Assembly (NCBI GenBank): GCA_019095985.1
Contig: CM032662.1
Span: forward strand, 6,866,693-6,930,692
DNA from: Streblospio benedicti
Taxonomy: Eukaryota > Annelida > Polychaeta > Spionida > Spionidae
DNA: 64,000 nt
Direction: 5' to 3'
Below are positions 47,936 to 60,223 of this stretch, piece after piece (within the stretch, counting starts at the first letter, position 1; every line of letters begins with the position of its first letter). The notes beneath the pieces were generated by a model. That model did not search any database. It saw nothing but the letters and a program-made list of their open reading frames with translations, and had not been told where the DNA came from. Both the position numbers and the translations under genes were made by a program.

Positions 47936-50175
47936 AAAAGATGAGTCATTATGATTATGTTTGTGAATGAGTCAAGGTTTTTGCCTTATGGTCTTTGCCA
48001 TTCTGAGAAATGCACTATTTATCAGATCATGAAGTACTACTTCAGAAGTAGCCTTGTTAGAGTTATATATCCACTTTCTTATTGGTACAACTATATACGG
48101 GTACAATGCTGGAATATTATTACAAGTATACTTGATAATACAGATATTGTCACTGCACATGCACACCATTACTAATGAGAAGGACAGCACATTTCCGTTT
48201 CTTCACTCATATCACAACACTATAATACGATCATGGCCGACGGTCCCTTTCACTTCCAAGACTAAGATGGCCACTCATTATTAAGGAAATGGTCAGCTAA
48301 TTAGGTGACTAATTACTACCTTGTTGTGATGCGTCTAGTCATTATTAGTAATAAGCCAGTAATTTACTTCCTGCTTTTAAAGGGTAATTGTTGTATGTAG
48401 GTCAGGACAGCTTACACCATGGTGTAGTCATTATGGTGCCTGTGGACTTGATGGGGATATTATATTAACACAGTGGCAGATGCAGAGGCACCACACAGAA
48501 CAGAAGCCGGCTAAAATATACTCCATCATACACGGAATACGACTCAATCATTCTGAAAGACATTGTGCAGCCACAGTGAAAAGGATTTTATTTCCAGTAG
48601 AGAAGGAAATGACGTGCCTATGTGTTTTCCATGATGTATTTTCAGTTAGAACTTTTGGGCAAATCTTTCACCTATCTAATTATGTGCCAGACTAAATGAG
48701 TAGTAGGATTCTTAATGGATTAGTGTATTCTCAGCACATTTGAATGTACAGTTAACCGTTTTGGGAAATCCTTAATCTTGATCTAAAACGCACAATTCTA
48801 CATTACATATACGTTACACATGTACATTGCCCTATATATCTAGAATGTGGATTGTATGCAACCATCTGGTCTAAGCAAATGTTTAACTAAGCATATTAAG
48901 GCACTATAATAGTGTGTCTGCAATAACTTCAGAAGTTAGCACGTGTGTTGGGGGATCAATGTGGCATTGTGAGACGGGAAGTCTGAGAAAGTGCTTATGG
49001 TACACATCAATACGTATTGTTTGCATACTCGCCTAGATTATGAGAAGCAATAGAAGTAGTTTTGATTTGGTCAGATTTCAAAGGTTGCATATTATAGAGT
49101 ACTGCATGTACTTACAAGTTCTTTGGATGCAGATTTCTGTAATATTATAGTAATTTTAGTTGACCGACTATGCAACTGGAAGAGCAGACACTACACAACT
49201 ATCCATATTTATTGTATGATATGCAGGCACAGTAAAATTACTGCCAATAATGTACAATAATGTATAATACCAACAATGTCTAAGCAGACATCATGGCTAA
49301 TACAATAATGCCAGCAACCTGCAGTGTGATAAGTGGCAACAACACATGTGTATTGGATCCATCAGATAGCAAAGTTCTTGCAAGTTTGTGTATAAACTTC
49401 AGGCATATGCCAGAATCAAAGATCACATGTTTGATGGCACATGTAAACTTTAGTTATAGATGCTATCTAAAATAATAGCGTGTACAAAACCTAGTGACTT
49501 TTTTCTTTCCAAAGTAGCACACGTGCATTATATCCTGTACAAACTACCTTTGTGTTCAAAGGATTATCCAGCACATTCGTAAATGATTTTCCTATCTCTC
49601 CATCTTTAGTATAACAAGTTACATTGACCATTTCCAATCATATGTCCAGGTACGTACGTAATTCTAAATGTGTTTCACCATGCAGCTCAACACCCACAAT
49701 ATATCTATAGCAAAATCAATGGTAAAACCCACTCATTTTTTAAAATCTAGAGCATGTTTGTAAACCTTTAAAACCACAGCGTTAATTGGAGAAGTTTTGA
49801 GTAAACAGCACTCAAAACTTTGTAATTGCAATTATACCACAGCATCATTTCCCTGTGCGCAACTTGAGCAGGAATTTGAAATCCAACCACACATTTGTAA
49901 TTTGTAATGACACCTAAAACTACAATAGGTTAGAGGTGTAAGGGGCCAGACACATACAAGCTGAGAATTAACAGCACGTGACTATCAGGAATCCACAGCC
50001 CCAAATGTCAGAGCTGTTCAGCATCAGTGTGTGGCTTTATGGGAGGTGTGCATGTTCCAACAGACAAATGGCACACCAAGGGTCGTATAGTCCAATCTAA
50101 CGGGAGAGAGACCCACGCAATCAGTGACAGTTTGTTGGTATTGAGTGCCTCTTAGACATGTACATATATATATGT
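47936..50175. other. No recognised gene
   Basis: A minus-strand block near 48910-48980 follows a fair acceptor (AGCACTTTCTCAG) and reads LPVSQCHIDPPTHVLTSEV, too weak to call. Confidence 0.3.
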
Positions 50176-50220
50176 TTGTTTGTGTGTTGTTGTTTTTTTT
50201 GTTTGTTTGTTTGTTTATTA
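50176..50220. repeat. (TTTG)n simple repeat
   Basis: A run of TTTG units interrupted by a T-rich stretch. Confidence 0.85.
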
Positions 50221-50961
50221 TAGTGACATGGTATTGTTCACATATAGGATACTAATCAAATAAAACATGATACAAAATACCCAACCGTTGGAAGGTTCAT
50301 CAGTCAACAAATTACTCTAGAACTGTTTACAATGACCTAGGTTGTATGTTACTTTGTGTTAGACTATGGCTCAGATTTTAAGTTTATGTTTTCTTAGGCG
50401 TGTTTTGTGCTAGGTTTTATCTTACAATCAGACGCTTATTCCAATTTGAAATGTTTTGTTCTTAGACATGTATTCAGATTTTACATTTATCTATTTTGTG
50501 TTGTGTCTAGCTTTTATGTTTATTTATGATAAAATACTTAGTTAGGTTTAAGTTTTATATCTATGTTTATAAATTAGTACTTTTTAAAGAAAACCACGGG
50601 CAAAATCATCATACAGAGGATGCTCTATTTTTGTATTGGTTTTGTGATAATTATAAGCTTCCTGATGTTGTCTACAAATGCAGGAAAAGGGACATCATGG
50701 ACAAGTAAAACTTTACTTTCACATTGATTTTATGGCAATTATAAGCTTTCTAATATTGTCTATAAATATAAATGAAAAAAGTACAGGTAAACCAGTAATT
50801 GTACTAGTTGTTGGACAATGCATTAGAACTTGCTGACAAGAGAATGAATGATCGGGTGTGTAAGGTATAATTACCATTGGATCACTAATGAATTAGTAAT
50901 CTATATTTGTCAGTTATATAGGGAATCATATTAGATTTTATAATGCATCGGTAACACTTAC

Positions 50962-51000
50962 CAGAAATGAAAAATTCTGTGCTAATGTAGCTTCATTTAT
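50962..51000 (-). CDS. 39-nt microexon candidate
   Basis: A near-ideal acceptor (CATCTCTTTCTTTTTCAG) and a near-ideal donor (TTCTG then GTAAGTG) enclose exactly 39 nt. Only one of the three frames is open, and it is phase 0 at both ends: INEATLAQNFSFL. Both splice sites are among the best in the window. The small in-frame size fits a cassette microexon, as found in animal neuronal and muscle genes. The parent gene is not identified. The block at 51577-51807, on the same strand, could be a neighbour. Confidence 0.42.
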
Positions 51001-51576
51001 CTGAAAAAGAAAGAGATGCGAATATTCATTTTAAGCAATACATAATCAAAAGCGCAAAAAAATAAAGCATATACACTCTTAGATGTTATCAATCGTCCGC
51101 AAAAAACCCTATGATAAATGGTTAATTGAAATTGAATAATTACATGCACCAGGCAGACCCCCCACACACAGGACAAATGCATATGGGTAGACCTTATTTA
51201 GCTATATATTTTAAAGCTTGGAAACTCAAGTATTAGTAATTATGGGCTGAAATGGTGGCATGATTATGCAACAGTGGAGCCACCAATTCAGGCAATTAAT
51301 AGAATTATCTCAATCCTCCATACAGCCCGCCCCAGACACCAGACACATCTATACAGAGTGATAAATCTTATAATACATGATTTGCCCATTTTTCATGTGC
51401 CATTGCATTTCGTCAAGTCTGGAATAGCTAGACGAACTAGTATACCTTAGTATTGGATACATGTAGCACACGCCAAAGCAATATTTCTACTGTAAATGGT
51501 ATGGGAATGCTAGAGAACGTACAAAAATGTAGTGGGAATAGGTAACAACATGTTCACTAATAGCAAAACTTGCCTT

Positions 51577-51807
51577 TTAAAGAAAAGACCAATTGAAATA
51601 GTAATAGCACTTAAAGACAGTTAACATTTGGTTTATCCACGCCACCCTAGTGATTATTAATCTTGAATAAAATGTTTGTGTAACATCAATGTAGTGTACA
51701 GTCATTCCGAACTCTTGGCATAAATCATTCATGGAATCCACAAATTCTACTTCAGCACTATCTACTGCCCTGGGCAGACTTATGAAACATCTATCCTCGT
51801 GTACATC
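51577..51807 (-). CDS. Exon-like open block behind a good acceptor
   Basis: After the acceptor AACTTTCTCACAG, only the phase-0 frame stays open, reading DVHEDRCFISLPRAVDSAEV then EFVDSMNDLCQEFGMTVHYI and on to TAA at 51577. The acidic, well-mixed first 50 residues look like real protein. The last 20 are less so, and a weak donor (for example ACTAGG then GTGGCG) could end the exon earlier. No family recognised. It may also be a fragment of a retrocopy. Confidence 0.33.
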   Translation of the reverse strand, partial: DVHEDRCFISLPRAVDSAEVEFVDSMNDLCQEFGMTVHYIDVTQTFYSRLIITRVAWINQMLTVFKCYYYFNWSFL

Positions 51808-54800
51808 CTGTGAGAAAGTTTGACATCGCAATGCTGAATGCAATTGTTGGTTTCAATTGATACATTCATGTACATGTATATGGATTCCTAGGCGATTAGA
51901 ACAGAGTTGTGTGGGTGACATTGTATAGCGTACTATGTCTTGAAAATGTATCGTTTATATAATACTGTTATTACAGAATGTCCTTAATCAAAAAAGCATG
52001 CAACAAAAATACAAACTACCCCGGCTTGTTTCAAAATTACACTTTGACTACACACAGGCTTTTATTTTTATGTCATCATGACTTCAACCAGGAAAGGAAC
52101 AAAAGTCTTAATGAATAACGTTTCCATGGATGGTATAAATGCATTGAGAATGATTTTACACATAAACAATGGGAAAATATCCAGCAAAATATTGTACAAG
52201 AATGGAAGACATGCGTTTACTTAGGCCTATCTTTATATGAAAAGTGCATGGTATTATTGTATTGTGTTGTGTCATTGCAAATGGAAACAGACAAGAAGAT
52301 GGTCATCAGTTAATTGAAGATAATTGTATATCTGATATGCACAATATTGTGTGTGGGTGCTGGTGAGTGGTGGGTGGAGGCTAAGCAGAAGTGCGATGTG
52401 GGAAAACGGCTTAAGATACAGGATGTTCGATAACTGGCAAACATGTGAATGCTGGAAATTAAATTACTCAAATCAGTCTTATGTAGGGAAACTAATCAAG
52501 TAGCATGATGTGGGAATTAAAGTCTATTTGATGTTGGTAAGAGGGTCACATTGTAAGATTTGGGGTGAAATTCTGAAAATGAAAAATATGGCAAAAAGAA
52601 AACTCAAAAGTGAGATGTATTGTAAACCGACCCCGTAAATCCCCACCACATAATGACTAAATCAACCTGCAAATGAAAAGGTCGTCGGCTAGTGCCTATT
52701 CTTGTCTGCGTCCTGAGCTTAACTATGTACTTTTTTGGCGTCATCCATCTAATCAACAAACATCCTTGTTGTACGCTTTTGCAGCATCCTGGGTGTAAGA
52801 ATGTTTACCTTTACTTTGTAGCAACAGGCTCAGTCCTGATGAGACTTGGCCTTTGGGAGATGCATGTAATTTGATTGTCGTATGACAAAGTCCACAGTAA
52901 AATACAACACAAAATTTGTATATGCTGTGTATCTTGAATATTCCTCGACTGTGCGATGTGTAATATATCCCCACCCTATTATAATTTATTTGATTATGAT
53001 ATGAAAAAAGACTGGTGTAAATAGCTACAGAATTTGTAGACAGGCTGTCAGTCTGGAATATTCGTCAAACTAAAACAATGGTGTTGGCGACCAGCATATG
53101 AGATGCCTAATCACTAAACAGCTTAGGAACAGAAGAGATGGAGAGGCATATTAAACTAGGTATTCCCATTCATGACTCCACCATCAATTTGGAGACCATG
53201 TCTTGCTTTGAAAAAATAATAAAGCCATTATCGCATTCAGTGAATCTTTTAAGTCTAGAAACCACACTCATCACGATGTTGCAATTCCCATTTCATGTTA
53301 ATGTATGCTTTGTTTCATAATTTAGTTTGTTTTTGTGTACAAGTGCTTCAATGATGCATTGTTATTTGCAAGGCCTCAGCAGTTGGCATGTTTCTGGTGC
53401 TTGATTTATTTCCAAGGTTGTCCGTGAATAAATAACTCATCACACAAGTTAAAAATACATTTTATATTGGAATGCTGTAGGTTGAATAGGCAACGAAATA
53501 TTTGAGAAATATTTTATATGCAGCTGATGAAGTTACTTGTTTAAACTATCATAGTCATCGGCCATTTTCGCAGTGCTTAAATGATGAATTGATCAGTCCA
53601 CAACTAGAGAAATCTGATGAAAATGGTTGAGTAGAAAAGGCGACTTTTTATCTTTACTTAAAAACCTCCGACTACCTGAAGCCAATCCTGTAAAAAGGAT
53701 TTGCTTATTCAGATTAAATGCAAAACCTTCCCATTGGTGTTAGAATCAATTCATGATTGAACGACCAAGAATTCTTCCAAATTTTCTGGCCGTGTCCCTA
53801 AATCCATATGCTCAGTAGAAAGCACCCTACTTCAAATGCCATCACTGTTTTTCATCACTGTTTTTCACTTTTTGCCTTCAATGGACAAGTCAGACGCGTT
53901 TCACGACTTACTGACATTTCTTGCCCTTTTTGTCACCGGGGGAACAATTCTTCCCCGTGTCGCTAGCGGCTTTGATATAAAGCAACCTTTGTTCCTGGCT
54001 TCAGAAAATATGGACACCTTTTGTTTTCTGTCTGCTCAAGAATTTTAGTCAAAGGTACGTGGGGTGAATTAGTGTTGTTGGTATAAAAACTGTAAACATG
54101 TTTCATTTTAAGGTGTGTTAAGACCTGAAAATACCTTTAAATATACTTATTTTACAGTAATATTTTAGTATTGAAGCTTTCGGTTTGGCCACATCACATT
54201 CACCTGATGAATATTACTGATGAAGATCACGTGACTTAACCGAAACCATCTGGTGAGCTACAATATCTTTTCAATGCAATATTAAGAAGCCTGATGAAAA
54301 TATTTGATCCAAATGCACATAAATATCAATGAAACCCTTCGGTGTAAACAAGTCGTTCAAAATCACAGCAATGGACGACTGCCGACTTTATTGATCGTCC
54401 ATCTGAGCATTCAACAGTGAGCTGAGTATGTTTGTCATTCAATTGAATTCACATCATTTCACATAACCCCGTTCTGCCACCTAACACAATAGTGGTGATC
54501 AAACCAGACTAAACTAGAAAGTTTTTTTGAGTGTGTAAAATCTATACTTTTGTGTACTCTATTTGAAGCATATGGTCTCGTGTTTTATAAATAGCATGTG
54601 TTTTTTTGATGGCCAAAGGAACTTCTAAACTACAAATTTCAAAGGTATTTCAAAGGTATTAAAATGTACTTAAGTTTTGCTAAACCACATGATGTGGTAC
54701 TTAAGTTTTATGAAACTACACCATGTGGGTCCATAAAACTTTAGTACCTTTTTAACATTATGCTCTGCTCTGTTTTAATATGCTATGGTACAAACAACTT

Positions 54801-55865
54801 CCAAAACTTTTATACTATGATATCTGTGTCTTGCAAAGGTGTTTGGATTTAATAGCATGTGCTTAAAATGTAATCAGCGATGTCACGAGATTGTTTGTGT
54901 AATTAGAATTTTGGTTTAATCCGACCATTTTATCAATATATATCAGTGACCAAATGTTACTAATTTGTATTTTCCACATACACTTTAAAATACAGTCGCC
55001 AGAGTTTAAGTAGAATTTACCAATAATTAAACTGTTGTCTTTTGTGTAAACTATACCGAATTATTATGAAAATGTGCACATTGTAATATTAGTTTAAATA
55101 AATTTTAATATTACATAGTTAATTCATATATGTACACTGATATTTTTCCTTAGTTTTTCACAATACGATGTTTTAAATAGATCTACGATCTTCTACTTGC
55201 CCACAATATGTACTTTGACTTGATACTGTAAAACTATTTCTACAAAATTGAACCACCTTAAATCAAATCAAATGTAATGGAAACCACAACCCGCTAAATA
55301 TTGCACGCTACAAGACCTAATCGTCTGCAACCTCGTAAATGGTCTGCAATTCAGAGGTCACTGAGTAAAACGTCCTTTTTTGCACTTCTAAGAGCACTGG
55401 ATAATCCAGCAATTCATGCATAGAGAGCTTGCAATGGCATGAAGATGGATTGAATAATGGGAAAGCACTGCTTTCCAGGTACTTGGTTCATCGATTTTTC
55501 TGTCTCGCCACTTAATCCCCCAAATCATGGAACTGTGGGAAACTCTAATATTGCACGGATATTGCAAGGATTAATGGGATTTTAGTTTGAATATTGAAAG
55601 TGTTGTGAACAGTATGCACTACTTTTGAGTCTATATTGCAATTTCCACAATTCCATAAGCTGAAAGCTAATCTATGAATTAAGCCAACTTGAGCTAGGGT
55701 TATTACTATATCAAAATCAGACATTCAATTCATCACTCAAACTTATAAGATAACTTCAAACTTGTAAAATGTGATGAAACACTCCTCAGATTAGATCCTT
55801 TTTCAATTCAATAATCTGCTGTTTTGTCATTCTTTTTTCCTCTATTTTGATTGAGTGAAACCTAG
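51808..55865. other. No recognised gene
   Basis: AT-rich. The plus-strand frame at 53836-54048 has no supported splice sites. No clear repeats. Confidence 0.35.
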
Positions 55866-55869
55866 GTAT

Positions 55870-56004
55870 GGTTTCAGTTGACAGCATCCCCATCGTCATT
55901 TTCGTGGGGTGTTTGATGACATCTTTAAGTGCGCCCTCCCCCCCCCCCCTTTTCCATAAGTGCGACCCCGCCCCCTTTTCCAAAACCCTGGATCTGTCTA
56001 TGCA
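55870..56004 (-). mobile_element. MITE of the GATCCAGG family
   Basis: Reverse copy with AAGTGCGCC, runs of C, CTTTTCC and a terminal CCTGGATCTGTCTATG. Its inner part CATTTTCGTGGGG...GATGACATC matches the inner part of the element at 62357-62547. Confidence 0.65.
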
Positions 56005-56040
56005 TAAGATGTGATATTAGAAAGTGGAATGCAAAAGAGT

Positions 56041-56195
56041 AGAATACAGTCATATTAAACAATCCCACCCAACTGCCTAAAGTACTAAAATATGTGATAT
56101 TACAAAATGGACAGCACCAAAGGTATGATAATAATCAACAATCCTTGTAGAATACAGCCATATTAAACAATCCCACCCAAGTGCGTAGTAGCAAT
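56041..56195. repeat. Tandem duplication, period 108 bp
   Basis: AGAATACAGTCATATTAAAC with AATCCCACCCAACTGC (56041) recurs as AGAATACAGCCATATTAAAC with AATCCCACCCAAGTGC (56149). Confidence 0.8.
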
Positions 56196-56479
56196 ACAGC
56201 TTTATAACAGTTGGCCATATGATATCCTCAGCATTAATCATCAGCTTAAGCCAAGTACTTAACACGGCTATTCCTGGAGACATACAGGCGATAAAGCTGT
56301 GGCCCGCGGACTCAGACACGCAAGCAGGAAATTCTATAACAAGGCACAAGGTCTCAGTCATGCAGTGAAAGGCCATTACAGGACAGGGCAAGACAGATAG
56401 TGACGCATGGAGCCCGGGTAGCCCTCAAATTTAAGCATGGATGGCACTGGTGCGATGTCTGTTAAGTCATTAGGGGGCT

Positions 56480-56760
56480 ACATGAGGGGGGGGGGGGGCA
56501 TTATCCTACTTCCCGTATTTTGTTTGCCTTATTTCTCACCCTAATTTTTGGGCCTTTTTTTCCCATGCCCCACAAATATTTTGGCGTTTTCCCACATCCC
56601 ACATCCCACTTTCATGAAATTCCATAGCCCTATTTTTTGGCCTTTTTTTGCCACATCCCACCCCCCTTACATCATCTCTCATGAAAACTCCAGGGTATGG
56701 GAGGACAACTTAATTCTCTCCTTTCTTGTTTTGTGTGTTAGGGGGGGGGTTGAAAATGTG
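56480..56760. repeat. CCCACATCCCAC repeat block
   Basis: Several repeats of CCCACATCCCAC/TTTTTGGCCTTTTTT words between G runs at about 56486 and 56740. Similar words occur near 8083-8170 and 39650-39705, so this is a dispersed family. The element type is unknown. Confidence 0.5.
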
Positions 56761-58224
56761 AGATACACTTAAAGGAACATTGCTTGTAATTTTAAGGGTG
56801 GGCCCGAAATCTTCAAAGAAAGTTATGCCAGGGGCCTGAAAATCACACCATATTGTTTTATGTCTCCCCAGTCCAGTTACTAACACATGAACATAACCCG
56901 GCAGAAGCAGATTGTCGTAAAATGGTGTTAATGTAATGGGGATGCCTCAACCGATGGATGGTATGGGTTTGATTTGTTGGATGCTTGCGGAGCTGCCAAA
57001 ACCTGCATATGAATTTAGTGGGGGAAAGGTTGGAGGGCACATCTGGATCTGACAGGGGAGAGAGTAGACCATCTATTAAGAATTCCAATGAGTCGGTTAT
57101 TTCTTCATATAGCTTTGGGGCCGCTAAAAATGGTCTTATTGGTAGCTGGCTTTGGATTTGTCACGGCTATCCATAAAACATGAAATGTACAGAATGCAGT
57201 AGTTTCAACAAGGTGAACACTGATATTTTCGGAGGAAAGTTCGCGATTGTGAGATTGGGGCTTTATAGAGCCATGTCATATTTGTATTTTGTAGTAGTAT
57301 AGCACTACCTGTCATGAAAGAGACACAGAAGCTGTTTGCAAATGCATTATACCCTCCATTAGAGCATGGCAAATACAGATAGTATTACTGATGAGTAGCT
57401 TTAGTTTCCTTATTTGCAATCATGGCTCAAAACGTGTATTCATGTGTATATGGCGGTCAATTAACAAGATATAACAGCCATAAAGTGAAGAATGGTGTTC
57501 GTGTGCAAGGTATCAGATATAGCTTTCATACAATATAGGCAAACTGTGTAAACTGTATAATATTGAATGTAATATATACATGTAGCTAACTGAATAAACA
57601 GCGTGAGAGCTCCGGAGTTATCCAACCCAATACAACTATATACAAATAATCATTTTTACAGCCAAATCTATCCTCTTACATATCAATTATTATCAAAGTT
57701 GAATGGTTTTGTGCATGTATATCAACAATCATATTGGCTGAATAGTGAGCACAAAAAACTACTCATAACATAAAAAAATAGCACCTGCTATAAAGAGCAA
57801 CCCTAGAATTAATAAGCATGTTGGAGTCTTCCTTGTTAAGTTCCCGGAAATCCTTGTCAACTATACTCTGTGTGTATGATTAAATGCAGCATACTCAAGT
57901 AGCAGGGAAACGCGTGTCTCGAGGGTCGCAGCAAATATACAAGAGTGGGCAGATTGTGGAAAAGTATTCCACATGCATGGTGTTGAAAGTGTATAAACAT
58001 GATTAAAGGATTTTTTTTAGATTTGAGACTAATTGAGTGTGTATTAAGTGGTTTTGTGGTATTGTGTGTTTCAAAATTGGGTGCGAAGAGGGGATCATAG
58101 ATAGTTATATAGATTATTATTGGAATGATTTCATTTCAATATAAAAAATGCGGTGACAAAAATGTAATTTACCCTATGAATCAGCTAAGATAATGTGTTG
58201 AGGTATTCATAGCAGTGATTAATT
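56761..58224. other. No recognised gene
   Basis: No coding or repeat structure that I can support. Confidence 0.35.
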
Positions 58225-58473
58225 TAAACCCCTTTTTCTATGTTGGGCCCCGGATTAAATTTTTTTAAAAAGGGGCCAAAAAAACCAATTTTTTAAAAAA
58301 CTTTCAAAAAAAAAAAAAAACAAATTTTTTTTGGTTTTAAAAAATTAAAAAAATTGCAAAAAAAAAAGGGCTGCAAAGTTTACCTTTTTTTTTTTTTTTA
58401 AAATTTTTTCCTGCAAAAAAAAAATTTAATTTTAAAAAAGGGGGTTGGGGACATGTAATTTTAAACCTTTATT
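58225..58473. other. Low-quality sequence beside the gap
   Basis: Almost wholly made of long A and T runs with short GGGG or CCCC blocks, unlike any other part of the window, and ending at the gap. This is what unreliable base calls at a read end look like. Confidence 0.7.
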
Positions 58474-58573
58474 NNNNNNNNNNNNNNNNNNNNNNNNNNN
58501 NNNNNNNNNNNNNNNNNNNNNNNNNNNNNNNNNNNNNNNNNNNNNNNNNNNNNNNNNNNNNNNNNNNNNNNNN
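58474..58573. other. Assembly gap, 100 N
   Basis: Exactly 100 N, the usual placeholder for a gap of unknown length. Any open frame across it is meaningless. Confidence 0.98.
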
Positions 58574-60115
58574 AAAAACATTACACATGGTACATCAAAA
58601 ATGGTATATGGATTATAAAGAAATGTTATAGCAATACCTATATACATGGCTCTAAGTGTTTGTTGTTTCTTGTTCAATCTTATCTTGCATAGCTTTATTG
58701 TGACACACTGAAGCTTGAGGGAAAGAGAGAAGATTATTTTCTGTCTTTTGAGCAAAACCAATAACCATTGGGTGGTAGAGAAAGACAATCCCCACCTTAC
58801 ATATTGGCATATTAAATAATACATCTTAACGCACTTGTCAGGATTTTACACTACCATTAGCTCTACCTTTTCCTTGAATAAAAATATCACGCTATCAATA
58901 AAATCCCATATGATGAAAAAACTATTTCAGTTGACAATTTAGTTTGACATTCTCATTAACCTACTTTTTTTTGTAATTTCGTTTGCTATTAGTTACATGT
59001 ACCTGCCTACACAATATACGGAACATGATTCTTAGCAGTTTTTGCTACAACACCCCCTTCTACAAATCTACACCTAACTATTCTGTTACAAATACTTGTA
59101 ACATTTCAATATAATAAAATACAAAAATAACTCTTCATTTTTACCCTTAGCGGCAGTGATGATCAAGACTCATACCTACCGATATTTCAACTAAATCCAA
59201 CTATCCATTTGATATTGTCAGATATCCATTGAATCAGATAGCAACCAGTTTCACAAAAAATATTCCTTTGATGAGTTGATACATACAAAAAGTCTGTGAT
59301 ATCCTATGTGAGAACTACTGTGCGAAACACGTCTGCTCACAGAGTTGGCACTGAGAAGAGAGTCACCCAGCGTGAGAACAGGTGAGGTCTGTGGCTAGAC
59401 TAATATTGCTCAGATCTTGGGGACCCAGTGTGGTGGTGAGTTTGTGCCCACCTCCCCACTACCACGCCGCGGGTGTGAGGGATAATAAATTGTTGTACCA
59501 CGATTTTTTGTTGATTTTTATTCTCTCATTCTTGGCGTTGCATTAATAGCAGGTTTCGAATCATGCTAGAAGAAAAAACATATATTGCGTGCTGATGTTA
59601 GTTGATCATGACAGACATATTTTATTTATAATCATAGATGGTATCGAGGTATGCTTTGCGTAAGGATAGATATAGGTTAATTAGATCCAAATGCTGCATG
59701 TGATTAGATATGCATACTAGTTTAGATTATATTAGATTAGATTTATTCAGGATTTGAAGACACGTACAATCAAAAGAGAAATTAACAGAGAAAACATATA
59801 TCACAGACCACTAGCTTGACTGTCACATGAAGTGTACACAAGTACACAAGTACACATGTACACAAGAAAGCCTGTACACAGGTGGCCTCCTTTTGTGTTA
59901 CACAAATTACTACAATTATGTTGAAATTGAAATCTTTACTATAAATAATAGGTAACAATGTCTACCCAGTCATCGTAATTACATATTTTATTTATGACCA
60001 AGATTTGTCATACTATTACCTGTGTATCTGTGGCTGGTGTATTGTTTCTGACGCAACAATCCACTTAAGAAATCTCTTTCTTGCATGTTGACAATTATAA
60101 AGAAATGGGAAAGTA
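58574..60115. other. No recognised gene; one weak plus-strand microexon
   Basis: At 59343-59381 the plus strand has CTGCTCACAG, a 39-nt block, then GTGAGG. One frame is open (VGTEKRVTQREN). Isolated, so not called. Confidence 0.3.
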
Positions 60116-60120
60116 CAAGA

Positions 60121-60223
60121 AATACGTATAAAATTGACTTTTTGGTCAATGGTCATTCAATTAATTCTTCGCTTATTGCAAATTGAATGACCGTTGACCG
60201 AAAAAGTCAATTTTAAACGTATT
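60121..60223. repeat. Long hairpin, 42-bp stem
   Basis: The arms 60121-60162 and 60181-60223 pair with three differences (two substitutions and one single-base indel) around an 18-nt loop. The stem includes AAAATTGACTTTTT and GGTCATTCAATT. No terminal target duplication is obvious. It could be a small inverted-repeat element or a transcribed precursor of small RNA. Confidence 0.75.

Noticed and set aside
58432-58824. 130-codon minus-strand frame
   Set aside because: It runs straight through the 100-N gap and through poor sequence.
59343-59381. Plus-strand 39-nt exon between CTCACAG and GTGAGG
   Set aside because: Splice sites are fair, but no other plus-strand exon supports it.
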